In this document: positions 25,381 to 33,371 of the stretch, piece after piece
Numbering within the stretch: the stretch's first letter is position 1
Layout of the letters: the number at the start of each line of letters is the position of its first letter
Source: Oscillospiraceae bacterium
GTDB taxonomy: Bacteria; Bacillota; Clostridia; Oscillospirales; CAG-272
DNA length: 64,000 nucleotides
Assembly: GCA_015064285.1 (NCBI GenBank)
Contig: SVSN01000001.1
Span: 54,330 to 118,329 of the forward strand
Direction: 5' to 3'
Position numbers and translations under genes: made by a program
Notes under the pieces: generated by a model
What the model was told of the DNA's origin: nothing
What the model saw: the letters and a program-made list of their open reading frames with translations, nothing else
The model's database searches: none

Positions 25381-26391
25381 ATGAAGAAAAGAATATGGAT
25401 CCTGACACTCCTTGCTGCGCTTCTGGTCACCGGCTGCGGCGGGAAGGGCGGGATCGAAATAGAGACCCTGACCCGGGAAGAACGGGCGGAGTCCTATAGG
25501 ATCGAATCGGAATCCATCGCTGCGGCGGAATCCGAGTCCCTCCGGCTGGAACAGGAAGCCAAAAAAGCAGAAGCGGAAGCCAGAAAAAAAGCGGAAGAAG
25601 AAGCCAAGGCCCTGAAAGAATCCCAGCTGGCGGAAGATAAGGAAATGGCTGTCCGGGATTTTGAAGAAAACCGGTATACCACTTTTGACGGCGTGGAATA
25701 CGAACTGACTTTCATGGATTCCTTCAACGGTCATTATCTGGATACAGACAAATGGGCATATTGCCCCAACTGGACAAGAGACGACTGTGTCTGGACGGAA
25801 GAAGCCGCTTATCTGGAAGACGGTGCGCTGATTCTGGCCGTGACCGGAGACAGGATCCCCTATGAGGCCGGCGCCATCCGCACCAGAGATATTTTCGAAC
25901 AGGCATACGGATACTGGGAAGTCCGTGCCAAACTGCCGCAGGCGGAAGGAATCAATGCAGCCTTCTGGCTTATGTGCGACGGAGCCGGACATGGTGACGT
26001 GATGGGCGGTGCCGATGGTGCGGAAATCGATATTATCGAAGCGCCCCACCATGACTGGCAGCAGGTACAGCACGCAGTTCACATGGACGGCTACGAAGAC
26101 AAACACAAAAGTGTCAATTACCCCATGGATATTGCCGGTATCTATGACGATGCATGGCATACCTTCTCCCTGGTATGGACGCCGGAGAACTATTTCTTCT
26201 ATATCGACGGTGAGCTGACCTGGACCGTACGGGGAAACTGGATCTGTCAGGTGCCCTGTTATGCCAAACTGACGGCAGCGGTAGGCGGCTGGGCAGGGGT
26301 TCTGGATCCGAAAGCCACGCCGGTATACGGCATGCAGGTAGACTATATAAAAGTGTACCTGCCTGTGGAAGGATATGCCGAACAGCCCTAA
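25381..26391 (+). CDS. secreted GH16 glycoside hydrolase lipoprotein with coiled-coil stalk
   Basis: 336 residues. Signal peptide with lipobox VTGC and Cys19, then an Ala/Glu/Lys-rich coiled coil (about residues 30-90), then a GH16 beta-jelly-roll. The catalytic motif is visible as AEIDIIEA (ExDxxE) near residue 217, with upstream AYGYWEVRAKLPQA and WPMDIAGIYDDAWHTF-like strands. GH16 enzymes cut beta-1,3/1,4-glucans or galactans outside the cell. The stalk would hold the enzyme away from the membrane. Co-transcribed with the GH78-like gene, so the pair may release and then trim an oligosaccharide. Confidence 0.93.
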   Translation: MKKRIWILTLLAALLVTGCGGKGGIEIETLTREERAESYRIESESIAAAESESLRLEQEAKKAEAEARKKAEEEAKALKESQLAEDKEMAVRDFEENRYTTFDGVEYELTFMDSFNGHYLDTDKWAYCPNWTRDDCVWTEEAAYLEDGALILAVTGDRIPYEAGAIRTRDIFEQAYGYWEVRAKLPQAEGINAAFWLMCDGAGHGDVMGGADGAEIDIIEAPHHDWQQVQHAVHMDGYEDKHKSVNYPMDIAGIYDDAWHTFSLVWTPENYFFYIDGELTWTVRGNWICQVPCYAKLTAAVGGWAGVLDPKATPVYGMQVDYIKVYLPVEGYAEQP

Positions 26392-26402
26392 GCCGCATTC
26401 TG

Positions 26403-26662
26403 TTTTCAGGAATTTTAGCCGATTGCAAAACTCACCAAAAACGAAATCAAGCACTCGAAAACCGGCTACGGCGGGCAGGGTAGAGGTCCCTGACCGCTCA
26501 CTCCACTATTTCTCGGGTTTTGCAATCTCTATATATAGTGGCACATGGAATTGCAGTCACTATATCCAGCTAACCCATTCCAAAAGTTTTTGCGGAGCTT
26601 TTTTCAAAAAGCGACCGTTCCCCTTTTACTGGCGTTTTGCAATCGGCTATTTTCAGGAATTT
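26403..26662 (+). repeat. 234-bp palindromic element, copy 3, with 13-bp direct repeats
   Basis: The element is 26416-26649 (234 bp, the same length as copy 2). Terminal inverted repeats TAGCCGATTGCAAAAC (16 bp) and direct repeats TTTTCAGGAATTT at 26403-26415 and 26650-26662. The hairpin is CAGGG-TAGAGGT-CCCTG. The right direct repeat ends just before the SD GAAAGGAG of the phosphodiesterase gene. Confidence 0.9.
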
Positions 26663-26679
26663 TGAAAGGAGTCACTCCC

Positions 26680-27462
26680 ATGTATAATGCTGTTCCCATG
26701 CAGTCCACCTGTGCTGTCATAGCTTCTTTGCTGCAGGTGGAAGCCCCCGCAAACGCATACGCCCCCTGTGATCTGATTCTGGATTACGTGGCTAAACGTC
26801 TGGACAGGGTGGAAAGAGTCGTCATGTACAATCCGGATGCAGTGGCGCATCATATGTGGCAGAAATATCCGGAGCTGTACACTCCTGTAATGGATCTTTC
26901 ACCGCTGCCGATCCCGATCTGTACCGTTATGCCCTCCGTAACACCTGTGTGCTTTGCCTCCATGTACACCGGCGTGTCTCCGGAAGTGCACGGAATCCGT
27001 AAGTATGAAAAACCGGTACTGACCTGCGATACGATTTTCGACAGCTGCATCCGTGCCGGGAAAAAATGTGCCATTGTTTCCACAGCCAATGACAGCATCT
27101 CCATGATCTTCCTGAACCGGGATATGGACTACTATATCTATCCCACTATGGACGAGGTCAACGCCAAAGCCCACGAGCTGATTGCGGAAGATTCATATGA
27201 CCTGCTGGTGATCTACAATGCCAATTTTGACAGTATCATGCACCGGTACGGTCCCGAGTCTCCGGAAGCGCTTGCCGCACTGGATCAGAACTGTAAAGAA
27301 TACGCCGTACTGGCAGATCTGATCGGGAAAACCGGCCGGAAAACTGTACTGGCGTTCGCGCCTGACCACGGCTGTCACGAAATCGACGGCAGCGCCGGCA
27401 GTCACGGCCTGGACATGGAAGAAGATCTGAACGTTCTTCACTTCTGGAAGTGCATCGGCTGA
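26680..27462 (+). CDS. alkaline-phosphatase-superfamily phosphodiesterase (nucleotide pyrophosphatase type)
   Basis: 260 residues. The family nucleophile region is MPSVTPVCFASMYTGVSPEVHG and the C-terminal metal site is FAPDHGCHEIDGSAGSHG, both typical of type I phosphodiesterase/nucleotide pyrophosphatases. It is short for the family (usually over 350), covering the core only, and has no signal peptide. ATG 26680 follows GAAAGGAGTCACTCCC; the longer upstream frame is repeat copy 3. It is flanked by a terminator. Confidence 0.82.
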   Translation: MYNAVPMQSTCAVIASLLQVEAPANAYAPCDLILDYVAKRLDRVERVVMYNPDAVAHHMWQKYPELYTPVMDLSPLPIPICTVMPSVTPVCFASMYTGVSPEVHGIRKYEKPVLTCDTIFDSCIRAGKKCAIVSTANDSISMIFLNRDMDYYIYPTMDEVNAKAHELIAEDSYDLLVIYNANFDSIMHRYGPESPEALAALDQNCKEYAVLADLIGKTGRKTVLAFAPDHGCHEIDGSAGSHGLDMEEDLNVLHFWKCIG

Positions 27463-27472
27463 ATACAATAAA

Positions 27473-27515
27473 GAAACAGGAAGGTACCCGGTTCGGATAT
27501 CTTCCTGTTTTGCTG
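27473..27515. terminator. bidirectional terminator
   Basis: AAACAGGAAG pairs with CTTCCTGTTT, with T/A tracts on both sides. It lies between convergent genes. Confidence 0.8.
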
Positions 27516-27516
27516 T

Positions 27517-28191
27517 TTACAGCCGGATTTCCACAGGTTCTGTGATCTCCATGACATCCGGTTCCACATGACAGGCATATGCCAGGATTTCCACCCCGGC
27601 ATCCGCAGCTTCCCGCAAAGCTTTGCCAAACGCCGGATCTGTCCCGTCGTTGGGAGAAAAATACCGTACAGTATCCATCTGGATTACAAACAGTATGGCC
27701 GCATGAAATCCTTCCTGCACGGCACGGATCAGTTCATGGATGTGTTTTGTTCCCCGTTCGGTAGGAGCATCGGGGAAAAACACAGCCCCGTCCCGTTCCA
27801 GCGTGACGCCCTTGACTTCGACATACGTTTTCCTTCCATTCTTTTCTGCCAGAAAATCCACCCGGGAACTGCCGTAGGTCACTTCTGCACGAACAGAATC
27901 AAAACGCTTCCGCAGGAATTCGCCGGCGGCAAGATTGGGTGCCTGGGAATCCATATTGATGATCTGTCCGTTTTTTTCCACGGCAATCAGATCATATGCG
28001 GTTTTCCGCGCCGTGCCTTCCGCAGCACGACAGAGATACACAACAGCACCCGGCAGCAGCAGCTCACGGCACCGGCCCGTGTTTTTGACATGGCATATTA
28101 CTTCCGTTCCCTCCAGCCGACAGTGGGCAATAAACCGGTTGGGACGCCGGAGAAATTCTGCCCGGATCACAGAATCAGCAGGGTAGCGCAT
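27517..28191 (-). CDS. sfsA: DNA/RNA nuclease SfsA homologue
   Basis: 224 residues from ATG 28191, which leaves five bases after GGAGG; ATG 28194 and TTG 28203 are too close to the SD. Family motifs visible: FIAHC near the N-terminus, HVKNTGRC, SRVDFLAE and YVEVKGVTL, the PD-(D/E)xK-like core, then FPDAPTERGTKHIHEL. SfsA was first linked to sugar-fermentation stimulation in E. coli; newer work treats it as a nuclease. Single gene between two terminators. Confidence 0.93.
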   Translation of the reverse strand: MRYPADSVIRAEFLRRPNRFIAHCRLEGTEVICHVKNTGRCRELLLPGAVVYLCRAAEGTARKTAYDLIAVEKNGQIINMDSQAPNLAAGEFLRKRFDSVRAEVTYGSSRVDFLAEKNGRKTYVEVKGVTLERDGAVFFPDAPTERGTKHIHELIRAVQEGFHAAILFVIQMDTVRYFSPNDGTDPAFGKALREAADAGVEILAYACHVEPDVMEITEPVEIRL

Positions 28192-28202
28192 CATTTCCTC
28201 CA

Positions 28203-28236
28203 AAGAAAAACCGGGAATCCCAGAAGAATTCCCGGT
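28203..28236 (-). terminator. terminator after the ACT-domain gene
   Basis: Minus strand ACCGGGAAT-loop-ATTCCCGGT followed by TTTTTCTTT. The U-tract overlaps the sfsA ribosome binding site. Confidence 0.85.
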
Positions 28237-28250
28237 CGGGTTGTGTGTAC

Positions 28251-28685
28251 TCAGAATGCCTTGATGGTTTCGTCATCGATCAGCTGGATGCCGGCATCGG
28301 TCATGGTCTTGACAACGGCATCATTGTCGTTGACACGGAGAACCACGTAAGCCTTATGGGAGTTTTCCTCGGAAACAAAGGCATACAGATATTCTACAGA
28401 GATGTTGTTTTCATAAACAACCTTCAGTACAGAAGCCAGACCGCCGGGAGCGTCCGGAATTTCCGCACCGATAACATCGGTAATGGATACAACGATGCCG
28501 AAGCTTTCCAGAACAGCCTTGGCCTTGTCCGTATCGCTGACGATCAGGCGGAGTACGCCGAAGTCCTGGGTATCCGCAACGCTGAATGCACGGATGTCAA
28601 TGTTGGCGCCGGCCAGAATGTTTGTGACATTGTACAGAGCGCCGTTTTTGTTTTCCGCAAAAATGGATAACTGCTTGATAGTCAT
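28251..28685 (-). CDS. tandem ACT-domain protein
   Basis: 144 residues made of two ACT repeats (MTIKQLSIFAENKNGALYNVTNILAGANIDIRAF begins the first, over 20 residues at positions 1-34; DAPGGLASVLKVVYENNISVEYLYAF in the second). Such proteins are commonly encoded next to PaaK-type ligases and indolepyruvate oxidoreductases in anaerobes and probably sense an aromatic amino acid or aryl acid. It lies 10 nt after paaK. Confidence 0.88.
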   Translation of the reverse strand: MTIKQLSIFAENKNGALYNVTNILAGANIDIRAFSVADTQDFGVLRLIVSDTDKAKAVLESFGIVVSITDVIGAEIPDAPGGLASVLKVVYENNISVEYLYAFVSEENSHKAYVVLRVNDNDAVVKTMTDAGIQLIDDETIKAF

Positions 28686-28695
28686 GGTATCCTCC

Positions 28696-30009
28696 TTATT
28701 TGTTATCGTAAAGCTTTCTCTTGTCGATTACACGTACGGCCTTGCCTTCGCTGCGCACGATGGACTTGGGTTCTACGATAGTAACCTTGGCCATGATGCC
28801 CAGCATGGACTTGAGGGCTTCGGTGATCTGTGCTTCTTTCTGGGTCAGTGCGCCCAGGGTGTCGGAGAACAGTTCGGGGGTCATTTCCACAAGAACTTCC
28901 AGAGTATCGCTGCTGCCCTTGCGGTCCACAATGATCTGGTAGTTGGAGGTCAGACCCTGGTTCAGCAGCACCATTTCGATCTGGGACGGGAATACATTCA
29001 CGCCCTTGATGATCATCATGTCATCGCTGCGGCCCATGGGCTTGCTCATCTTCACCAGCGTACGTCCGCAGGAACAGGGCTTGTCGGACAGAACGCAGAT
29101 ATCCTTGGTACGGTACCGGAGCAGGGGGAATGCTTCCTTGGTCAGGGACGTGAATACCAGTTCACCCTTGGAACCCATAGGCAGAACCTTGCCGGTTTTG
29201 GGATCGATGATTTCGGGGTAGAAATGGTCTTCATTGATATGCATACCGGTCTGTTCTTCGCATTCGAAGGAAACACCGGGGCCGGAAATTTCGGTCAGAC
29301 CGTAAATGTCGTATGCCTTCAGACCCAGGCGGTTTTCGATATCCCGGCGCATTTCTTCCGTCCAGGCTTCAGCACCGAAAATACCGGCTTTCAGCCTGAT
29401 CTGGTCCCGCAGACCCCGTTCTTCAATGCTTTCAGCCAGATAAGCGGCATAAGAAGGTGTGCAGCAGATGATGGTGGCGCCCAGGTCGGTCATGAACTGC
29501 AGCTGACGGTCAGTGTTGCCGGAGGACATGGGCAGGGTCAGACAGCCGACCTTGTGGGAACCGCCGTTGAGTCCGGGGCCGCCGGTAAACAGACCGTAAC
29601 CGTAGCAAACCTGACATACATCGTCACGGGTACCGCCTACGGCAACGATGGAACGTGCGCAGCAGTCTTCCCACAGATCAATGTCGTGCTGTGTGTAGAA
29701 AGCAATCACTCTCTTGCCGGTGGTACCGGAAGTGGACTGGATACGTACACAGTCAGCCATGGGCTTGGACATCAGGCCGAAGGGATAGGCTTCCCGCAGG
29801 TCATCCTTGGTCAGGAAGGGAAGCTTCCAGAGGTCTTCCACACCGTTGATGTCGCCGGGTTCCACGCCCTGGTTTTTCATCTTGTTCCGGTAGTATTCAT
29901 TGTTGGTCCAGACATGATTAACGGTTTTTACAAGACGTTCGTCCTGCCATGCCCGGAGCTGTTCTCTTGAGGCGGTTTCAATCTCTTTCTGGTAATAGCG
30001 TTTTTCCAT
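28696..30009 (-). CDS. paaK: phenylacetate-CoA ligase family protein
   Basis: 437 residues. The AMP-binding motif SSTGTTGKRVIAFYT and the later DIYGLTEISGPG and YRTKDICVL segments are characteristic of PaaK ligases, which activate aryl acetates with CoA and ATP. In anaerobes the pair with an ACT protein belongs to aromatic amino acid fermentation (aryl-CoA to energy). No indolepyruvate oxidoreductase (iorAB) is in the window. Promoter at 30071-30099. Confidence 0.94.
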   Translation of the reverse strand: MEKRYYQKEIETASREQLRAWQDERLVKTVNHVWTNNEYYRNKMKNQGVEPGDINGVEDLWKLPFLTKDDLREAYPFGLMSKPMADCVRIQSTSGTTGKRVIAFYTQHDIDLWEDCCARSIVAVGGTRDDVCQVCYGYGLFTGGPGLNGGSHKVGCLTLPMSSGNTDRQLQFMTDLGATIICCTPSYAAYLAESIEERGLRDQIRLKAGIFGAEAWTEEMRRDIENRLGLKAYDIYGLTEISGPGVSFECEEQTGMHINEDHFYPEIIDPKTGKVLPMGSKGELVFTSLTKEAFPLLRYRTKDICVLSDKPCSCGRTLVKMSKPMGRSDDMMIIKGVNVFPSQIEMVLLNQGLTSNYQIIVDRKGSSDTLEVLVEMTPELFSDTLGALTQKEAQITEALKSMLGIMAKVTIVEPKSIVRSEGKAVRVIDKRKLYDNK

Positions 30010-30070
30010 AAGGGGTCCTTTCTAGCCGATACGGTTATATATAGTAAGAATGAATTTTATTCCACAGGAA

Positions 30071-30099
30071 ATTGTAGCAAAAAAAAGCAAAAACGTCAA
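30071..30099 (-). promoter_or_regulatory. sigma-A promoter of paaK
   Basis: Minus strand TTGACG, 17-nt spacer, TACAAT. Confidence 0.8.
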
Positions 30100-30384
30100 G
30101 AGTTATCTTCGGGAATTTATGAAAAATTTATTTTTGGTACCGATGCGGCGTGTTTGCGTCGGAAAATACAAAATATAAACGTACCCGGGCGCGAAATGGT
30201 TGAAAATCAACAAACAAAAGTTTGCATGTATATCGTTTATTAACGTAAAGAAACTGGATAAAAATCAGAACATATAAATAAATATACACACATATTACGA
30301 TGGATAACGACAAAGGAATATGATATACTGTTTACAGGCGGTATATCGTATCCCATGGATACCAGAAAATTCACCTGCTGTTCA

Positions 30385-30413
30385 TTGACAATTCTGTAAG
30401 GGTGTATTATAAT
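30385..30413 (+). promoter_or_regulatory. consensus sigma-A promoter of htpG
   Basis: TTGACA, 17-nt spacer, TATAAT: a perfect match to both hexamers, 67 bp upstream of htpG. Confidence 0.9.
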
Positions 30414-30479
30414 ATAAGGTTGAAGAGAACAGTATATGCTGTTGGAAAAACACTACAGAAATGAAAGAAGGAACTTACA

Positions 30480-32396
30480 ATGTCAGGAACCGAACACGGC
30501 GGCATTCAGATTGAACTCGCACATATTTTTCCCATTATCAAAAAATGGCTGTATTCCGAAAAGGAAATTTTCCTGCGGGAGATTACATCCAATGCCTGTG
30601 ACGCCGTAACCAAACTGCGCCGTCTGATCTCCCTGGGAGAAGCAAAAGGTATCGACGCGGAAAATGCAAAAATAACCGTTACGCTGGATAAAACCGCTAA
30701 AACCATCACCGTAACCGATGAAGGTATCGGTATGACCGAAGAGGAACTCCGGAAGTATATCTGCCAGATCGCCCTGTCCGGCGCACTGGACTTTATCCAG
30801 AAATATGAGGGGGAAGGGGATTCCGCACAGAACGGCATTATCGGACATTTCGGACTGGGCTTCTATTCCGCTTTCATGGTCAGCGAAACGGTGGAAGTGG
30901 TAACCCGTTCCTATACCGGTGCCCCTGCCGTACACTGGAGCTGCAACGGCGAAGGGGAATTCGATATCACACCGGATTATGATGTGGATGATGAAATCGG
31001 CAGTTACGGGACAGCTGTGATCATGCACATCAGTGAAGAAGGGGAAGAGTTCCTGAATGCATACAAGCTGAAGGAAGTGCTGGATAAGTACTGTGCCTTC
31101 ATGCCCGTGCCGATCTATTTTGCGGATGCGGACAAGCCGGAAGAAGAATGTGAATGTGATCACGCGGAAGGGGAAGAATGTACCTGTCAGGAAGAAGGAA
31201 AGGAATGTACCTGCAAAGAACCCCAGCCCATCAACGATACCACGCCCCTGTGGCTGAAGAATCCTTCCGACTGTACGGACGAAGAATACAAGGAATTCTA
31301 CCGCAAACTGTTCCATGATTATAAGGAACCTCTTTTCTGGATCCATCTGAAAGCAGATTATCCGCTGAATTTCAAGGGAATCCTGTATTTCCCCCGGATC
31401 GCCAACGAATACGAAAGCCTGGAAGGTCAGGTAAAGCTGTACTATAACCAGGTGTTCGTAGCGGACAATATCAAGGAAGTGATCCCGGAATATCTTCTGA
31501 TGCTCAAGGGTGTGCTGGACTGCCCGGAACTGCCCCTCAACGTTTCCAGAAGCTATCTGCAGAACAGCGGTTATGTTACCAAGATCTCCGCACATATCAC
31601 CAAAAAAGTGGGCGACAAGCTCAATTCCATGTTTGTAAACGACCGTGAAGCCTTTGAAAATCTGTGGCGGGATCTGAAAACCTTTGTGGAATACGCCTGC
31701 ATGCGGGATCGTAAGTTCTATGACAGAGTCAAGGATACGGTGCTGTTTGAAAAGTGCGGCGGCGGCTTTGTGACCCTGCAGGAATATCTGGAAGCGGCAA
31801 AGGAAAAGCATGAAAACAAGGTGTATTATGCAACCGATGCCACAGCCCAGACCCAGTATATCCGGATGTATCAGAACGAAGGGATCGATGTGCTGCTGCT
31901 GGACAGAGTGATCGATACCCAGTTTATCACCACCGTGGAAATGAACGGTGAAAACGTGAAATTTGCCCGGGTGGACGCAGAAACACCGGATGTGCTGAAA
32001 GCCGACGGAGACAACACGGAAATTCCCGCTCTGAAGGATCTTTTTGCCAAAGTAACCGGCGAACACACCACAGTTTCTTTCGATCGCTTCCGGGATGCTG
32101 CCACACCGGCAATTCTGAATGTTTCCGAAGAAAGCCGCCGTATGCAGGATATGATGAAGCTGTATAAAATGGAAGGCATGGGAGATTTCCCGGTGGAAGC
32201 CACACTGGTGCTGAATACAGCCTCTCCTCTGGTGGAAAAGCTGACGGTTCTGTGCGAAGAAGGCAGAAACGATCTGGCGGAAATCATCGCAAGACAGGTG
32301 TATGCTCTTGCCACCATGTCCCAGCGTGCCTTCACAGCGGAAGAACTGACCGCATTCCTGACCGACAGCTACAGCATCCTGGATAAACTTTCCTGA
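30480..32396 (+). CDS. htpG: molecular chaperone HtpG (Hsp90) with Cys-rich linker
   Basis: 638 residues. Dimeric ATP-driven chaperone in the cytoplasm. N-terminal ATP site: EIFLREITSNACDA, DEGIGMTEEEL and GHFGLGFYSAFMV; middle domain: PLWLKNPSDCTDEEYKEFY and LPLNVSRSYLQ. Between them, at residues 222-247, sits an acidic segment with three CxC pairs (Cys224/226, 234/236, 243/245) and His228. It occupies the place of the charged linker of eukaryotic Hsp90 and is absent from typical bacterial HtpG. It might bind metal or respond to redox state (inference). SD is AAGAAGGAACTTACA. Confidence 0.96.
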   Translation: MSGTEHGGIQIELAHIFPIIKKWLYSEKEIFLREITSNACDAVTKLRRLISLGEAKGIDAENAKITVTLDKTAKTITVTDEGIGMTEEELRKYICQIALSGALDFIQKYEGEGDSAQNGIIGHFGLGFYSAFMVSETVEVVTRSYTGAPAVHWSCNGEGEFDITPDYDVDDEIGSYGTAVIMHISEEGEEFLNAYKLKEVLDKYCAFMPVPIYFADADKPEEECECDHAEGEECTCQEEGKECTCKEPQPINDTTPLWLKNPSDCTDEEYKEFYRKLFHDYKEPLFWIHLKADYPLNFKGILYFPRIANEYESLEGQVKLYYNQVFVADNIKEVIPEYLLMLKGVLDCPELPLNVSRSYLQNSGYVTKISAHITKKVGDKLNSMFVNDREAFENLWRDLKTFVEYACMRDRKFYDRVKDTVLFEKCGGGFVTLQEYLEAAKEKHENKVYYATDATAQTQYIRMYQNEGIDVLLLDRVIDTQFITTVEMNGENVKFARVDAETPDVLKADGDNTEIPALKDLFAKVTGEHTTVSFDRFRDAATPAILNVSEESRRMQDMMKLYKMEGMGDFPVEATLVLNTASPLVEKLTVLCEEGRNDLAEIIARQVYALATMSQRAFTAEELTAFLTDSYSILDKLS

Positions 32397-33322
32397 TGAA
32401 GCCGCACGATACTTTCCGGGAAAATCTGGAGTATGTACGCCGGATGACCGATACACTGCAGCAGGTGCGGGACGCCCAGTTTGCCCAGATAGCCGGATAT
32501 GCCATGAAAAAGTGGAGAACCTTTCCCGATACGGACCGGATTGCAGCACTGTACCTGACCGGAGAGGCGGAGACGGAACCGGGGGAACTGCCGCTGGCTG
32601 CCGCAAGCCTGTGTACTCCCGATTTTGCCAGATTCTGCTGCCATTTCAAAAAGCATCTGCCGCCGGAAGGACTGTTGTTTGACGGAAAGGGAAATCAGGC
32701 GGAAGAGGACACGGAAGAAGAACGGGAAAACAGCAGCGATGCCGAAACGCCGCAGGCAAGCGGACGGACCGCATATATGCAGAACAGCTATACGGACCGG
32801 GCATGGCGGCAGTTTTCCGGCAGAATTCCGGATATGACAGCGGAGTATTTTTCCAGCTATCCCGCGGTGTGTGAGGAAGTGTACAACGGACGCTGCCCTT
32901 ACTGCATCCTGCCGTTGTATACATCGGCCGACGGACAGCTGGTGTCTTTCCGGAAACTGATCGATAAATACGATCTGAAAATCTGTCTGGTTACAGAAGT
33001 GGAAATGGCGGACGAATCCGTTATGCGGTTTGCTTTGCTGCGCCGGAAACTGTCTTCCGGGAATGTCCTGTCCATGCGGGAGTATATGGACATATCCTTT
33101 GTTCTGCCGGAGAACGGTTCTGTCAGTACGCTGATCGCCGCCTGTGAAGCCCTGGGTGCTGTGGTTACGTCAGTGTACACAATCCCTCTGGAATACGGGG
33201 ACAGGGCGCAGGAATTCTGCCTGGAGCTGTATCTGCAGCAGGCGGATCTGGCCGGTCTGTCTGTATTCCTGGAAGCATCTCAGCTCCGGTATACGATTGC
33301 AGGAATATACCCGTTTGTGTAA
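32396..33322 (+). CDS. unknown protein coupled to htpG, with prephenate-dehydratase-like and ACT-like C-terminal part
   Basis: 308 residues. Its ATG overlaps the htpG stop by one base, so translation is coupled. Residues 1-95 are helical; an acidic low-complexity stretch (EEDTEEERENSSDAE) follows. The C-terminal half (YCILPLYTSADGQLVSFRKL, then YDLKICLVTEVEM) aligns by eye with the second lobe of prephenate dehydratase (PIENSxxGxV..., LKIxGE). The segment DISFVLPENGSVSTLIAACE followed by ALGAVVTSVYTIPL resembles its ACT domain. The first catalytic lobe is missing, so it is more likely a ligand-sensing relic than an enzyme. This similarity is inference from motifs. Confidence 0.55.
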   Translation: MKPHDTFRENLEYVRRMTDTLQQVRDAQFAQIAGYAMKKWRTFPDTDRIAALYLTGEAETEPGELPLAAASLCTPDFARFCCHFKKHLPPEGLLFDGKGNQAEEDTEEERENSSDAETPQASGRTAYMQNSYTDRAWRQFSGRIPDMTAEYFSSYPAVCEEVYNGRCPYCILPLYTSADGQLVSFRKLIDKYDLKICLVTEVEMADESVMRFALLRRKLSSGNVLSMREYMDISFVLPENGSVSTLIAACEALGAVVTSVYTIPLEYGDRAQEFCLELYLQQADLAGLSVFLEASQLRYTIAGIYPFV

Positions 33323-33371
33323 TCCTATGAAAATGTATTATTTTATTTTATAACAGAAAGGAATGTACGGA

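Larger units (their letters stand above)
30010..30479. other. AT-rich divergent intergenic region between paaK and htpG
   Basis: 470 bp with no plausible gene. It holds the minus-strand paaK promoter (30071-30099) and the plus-strand htpG promoter (30385-30413). The middle is AT-rich with no inverted repeat typical of the HrcA/CIRCE heat-shock operator that I can see. Confidence 0.7.

Noticed and set aside
22999..26454. A 1151-codon minus-strand open frame across the GH78 and GH16 genes
   Set aside because: Opposite two well-supported enzymes; no domain or SD; the length reflects codon bias of the real strand.
30010..30479. CIRCE or other heat-shock operator before htpG
   Set aside because: No TTAGCACTC-type inverted repeat was found; only a housekeeping promoter is visible.
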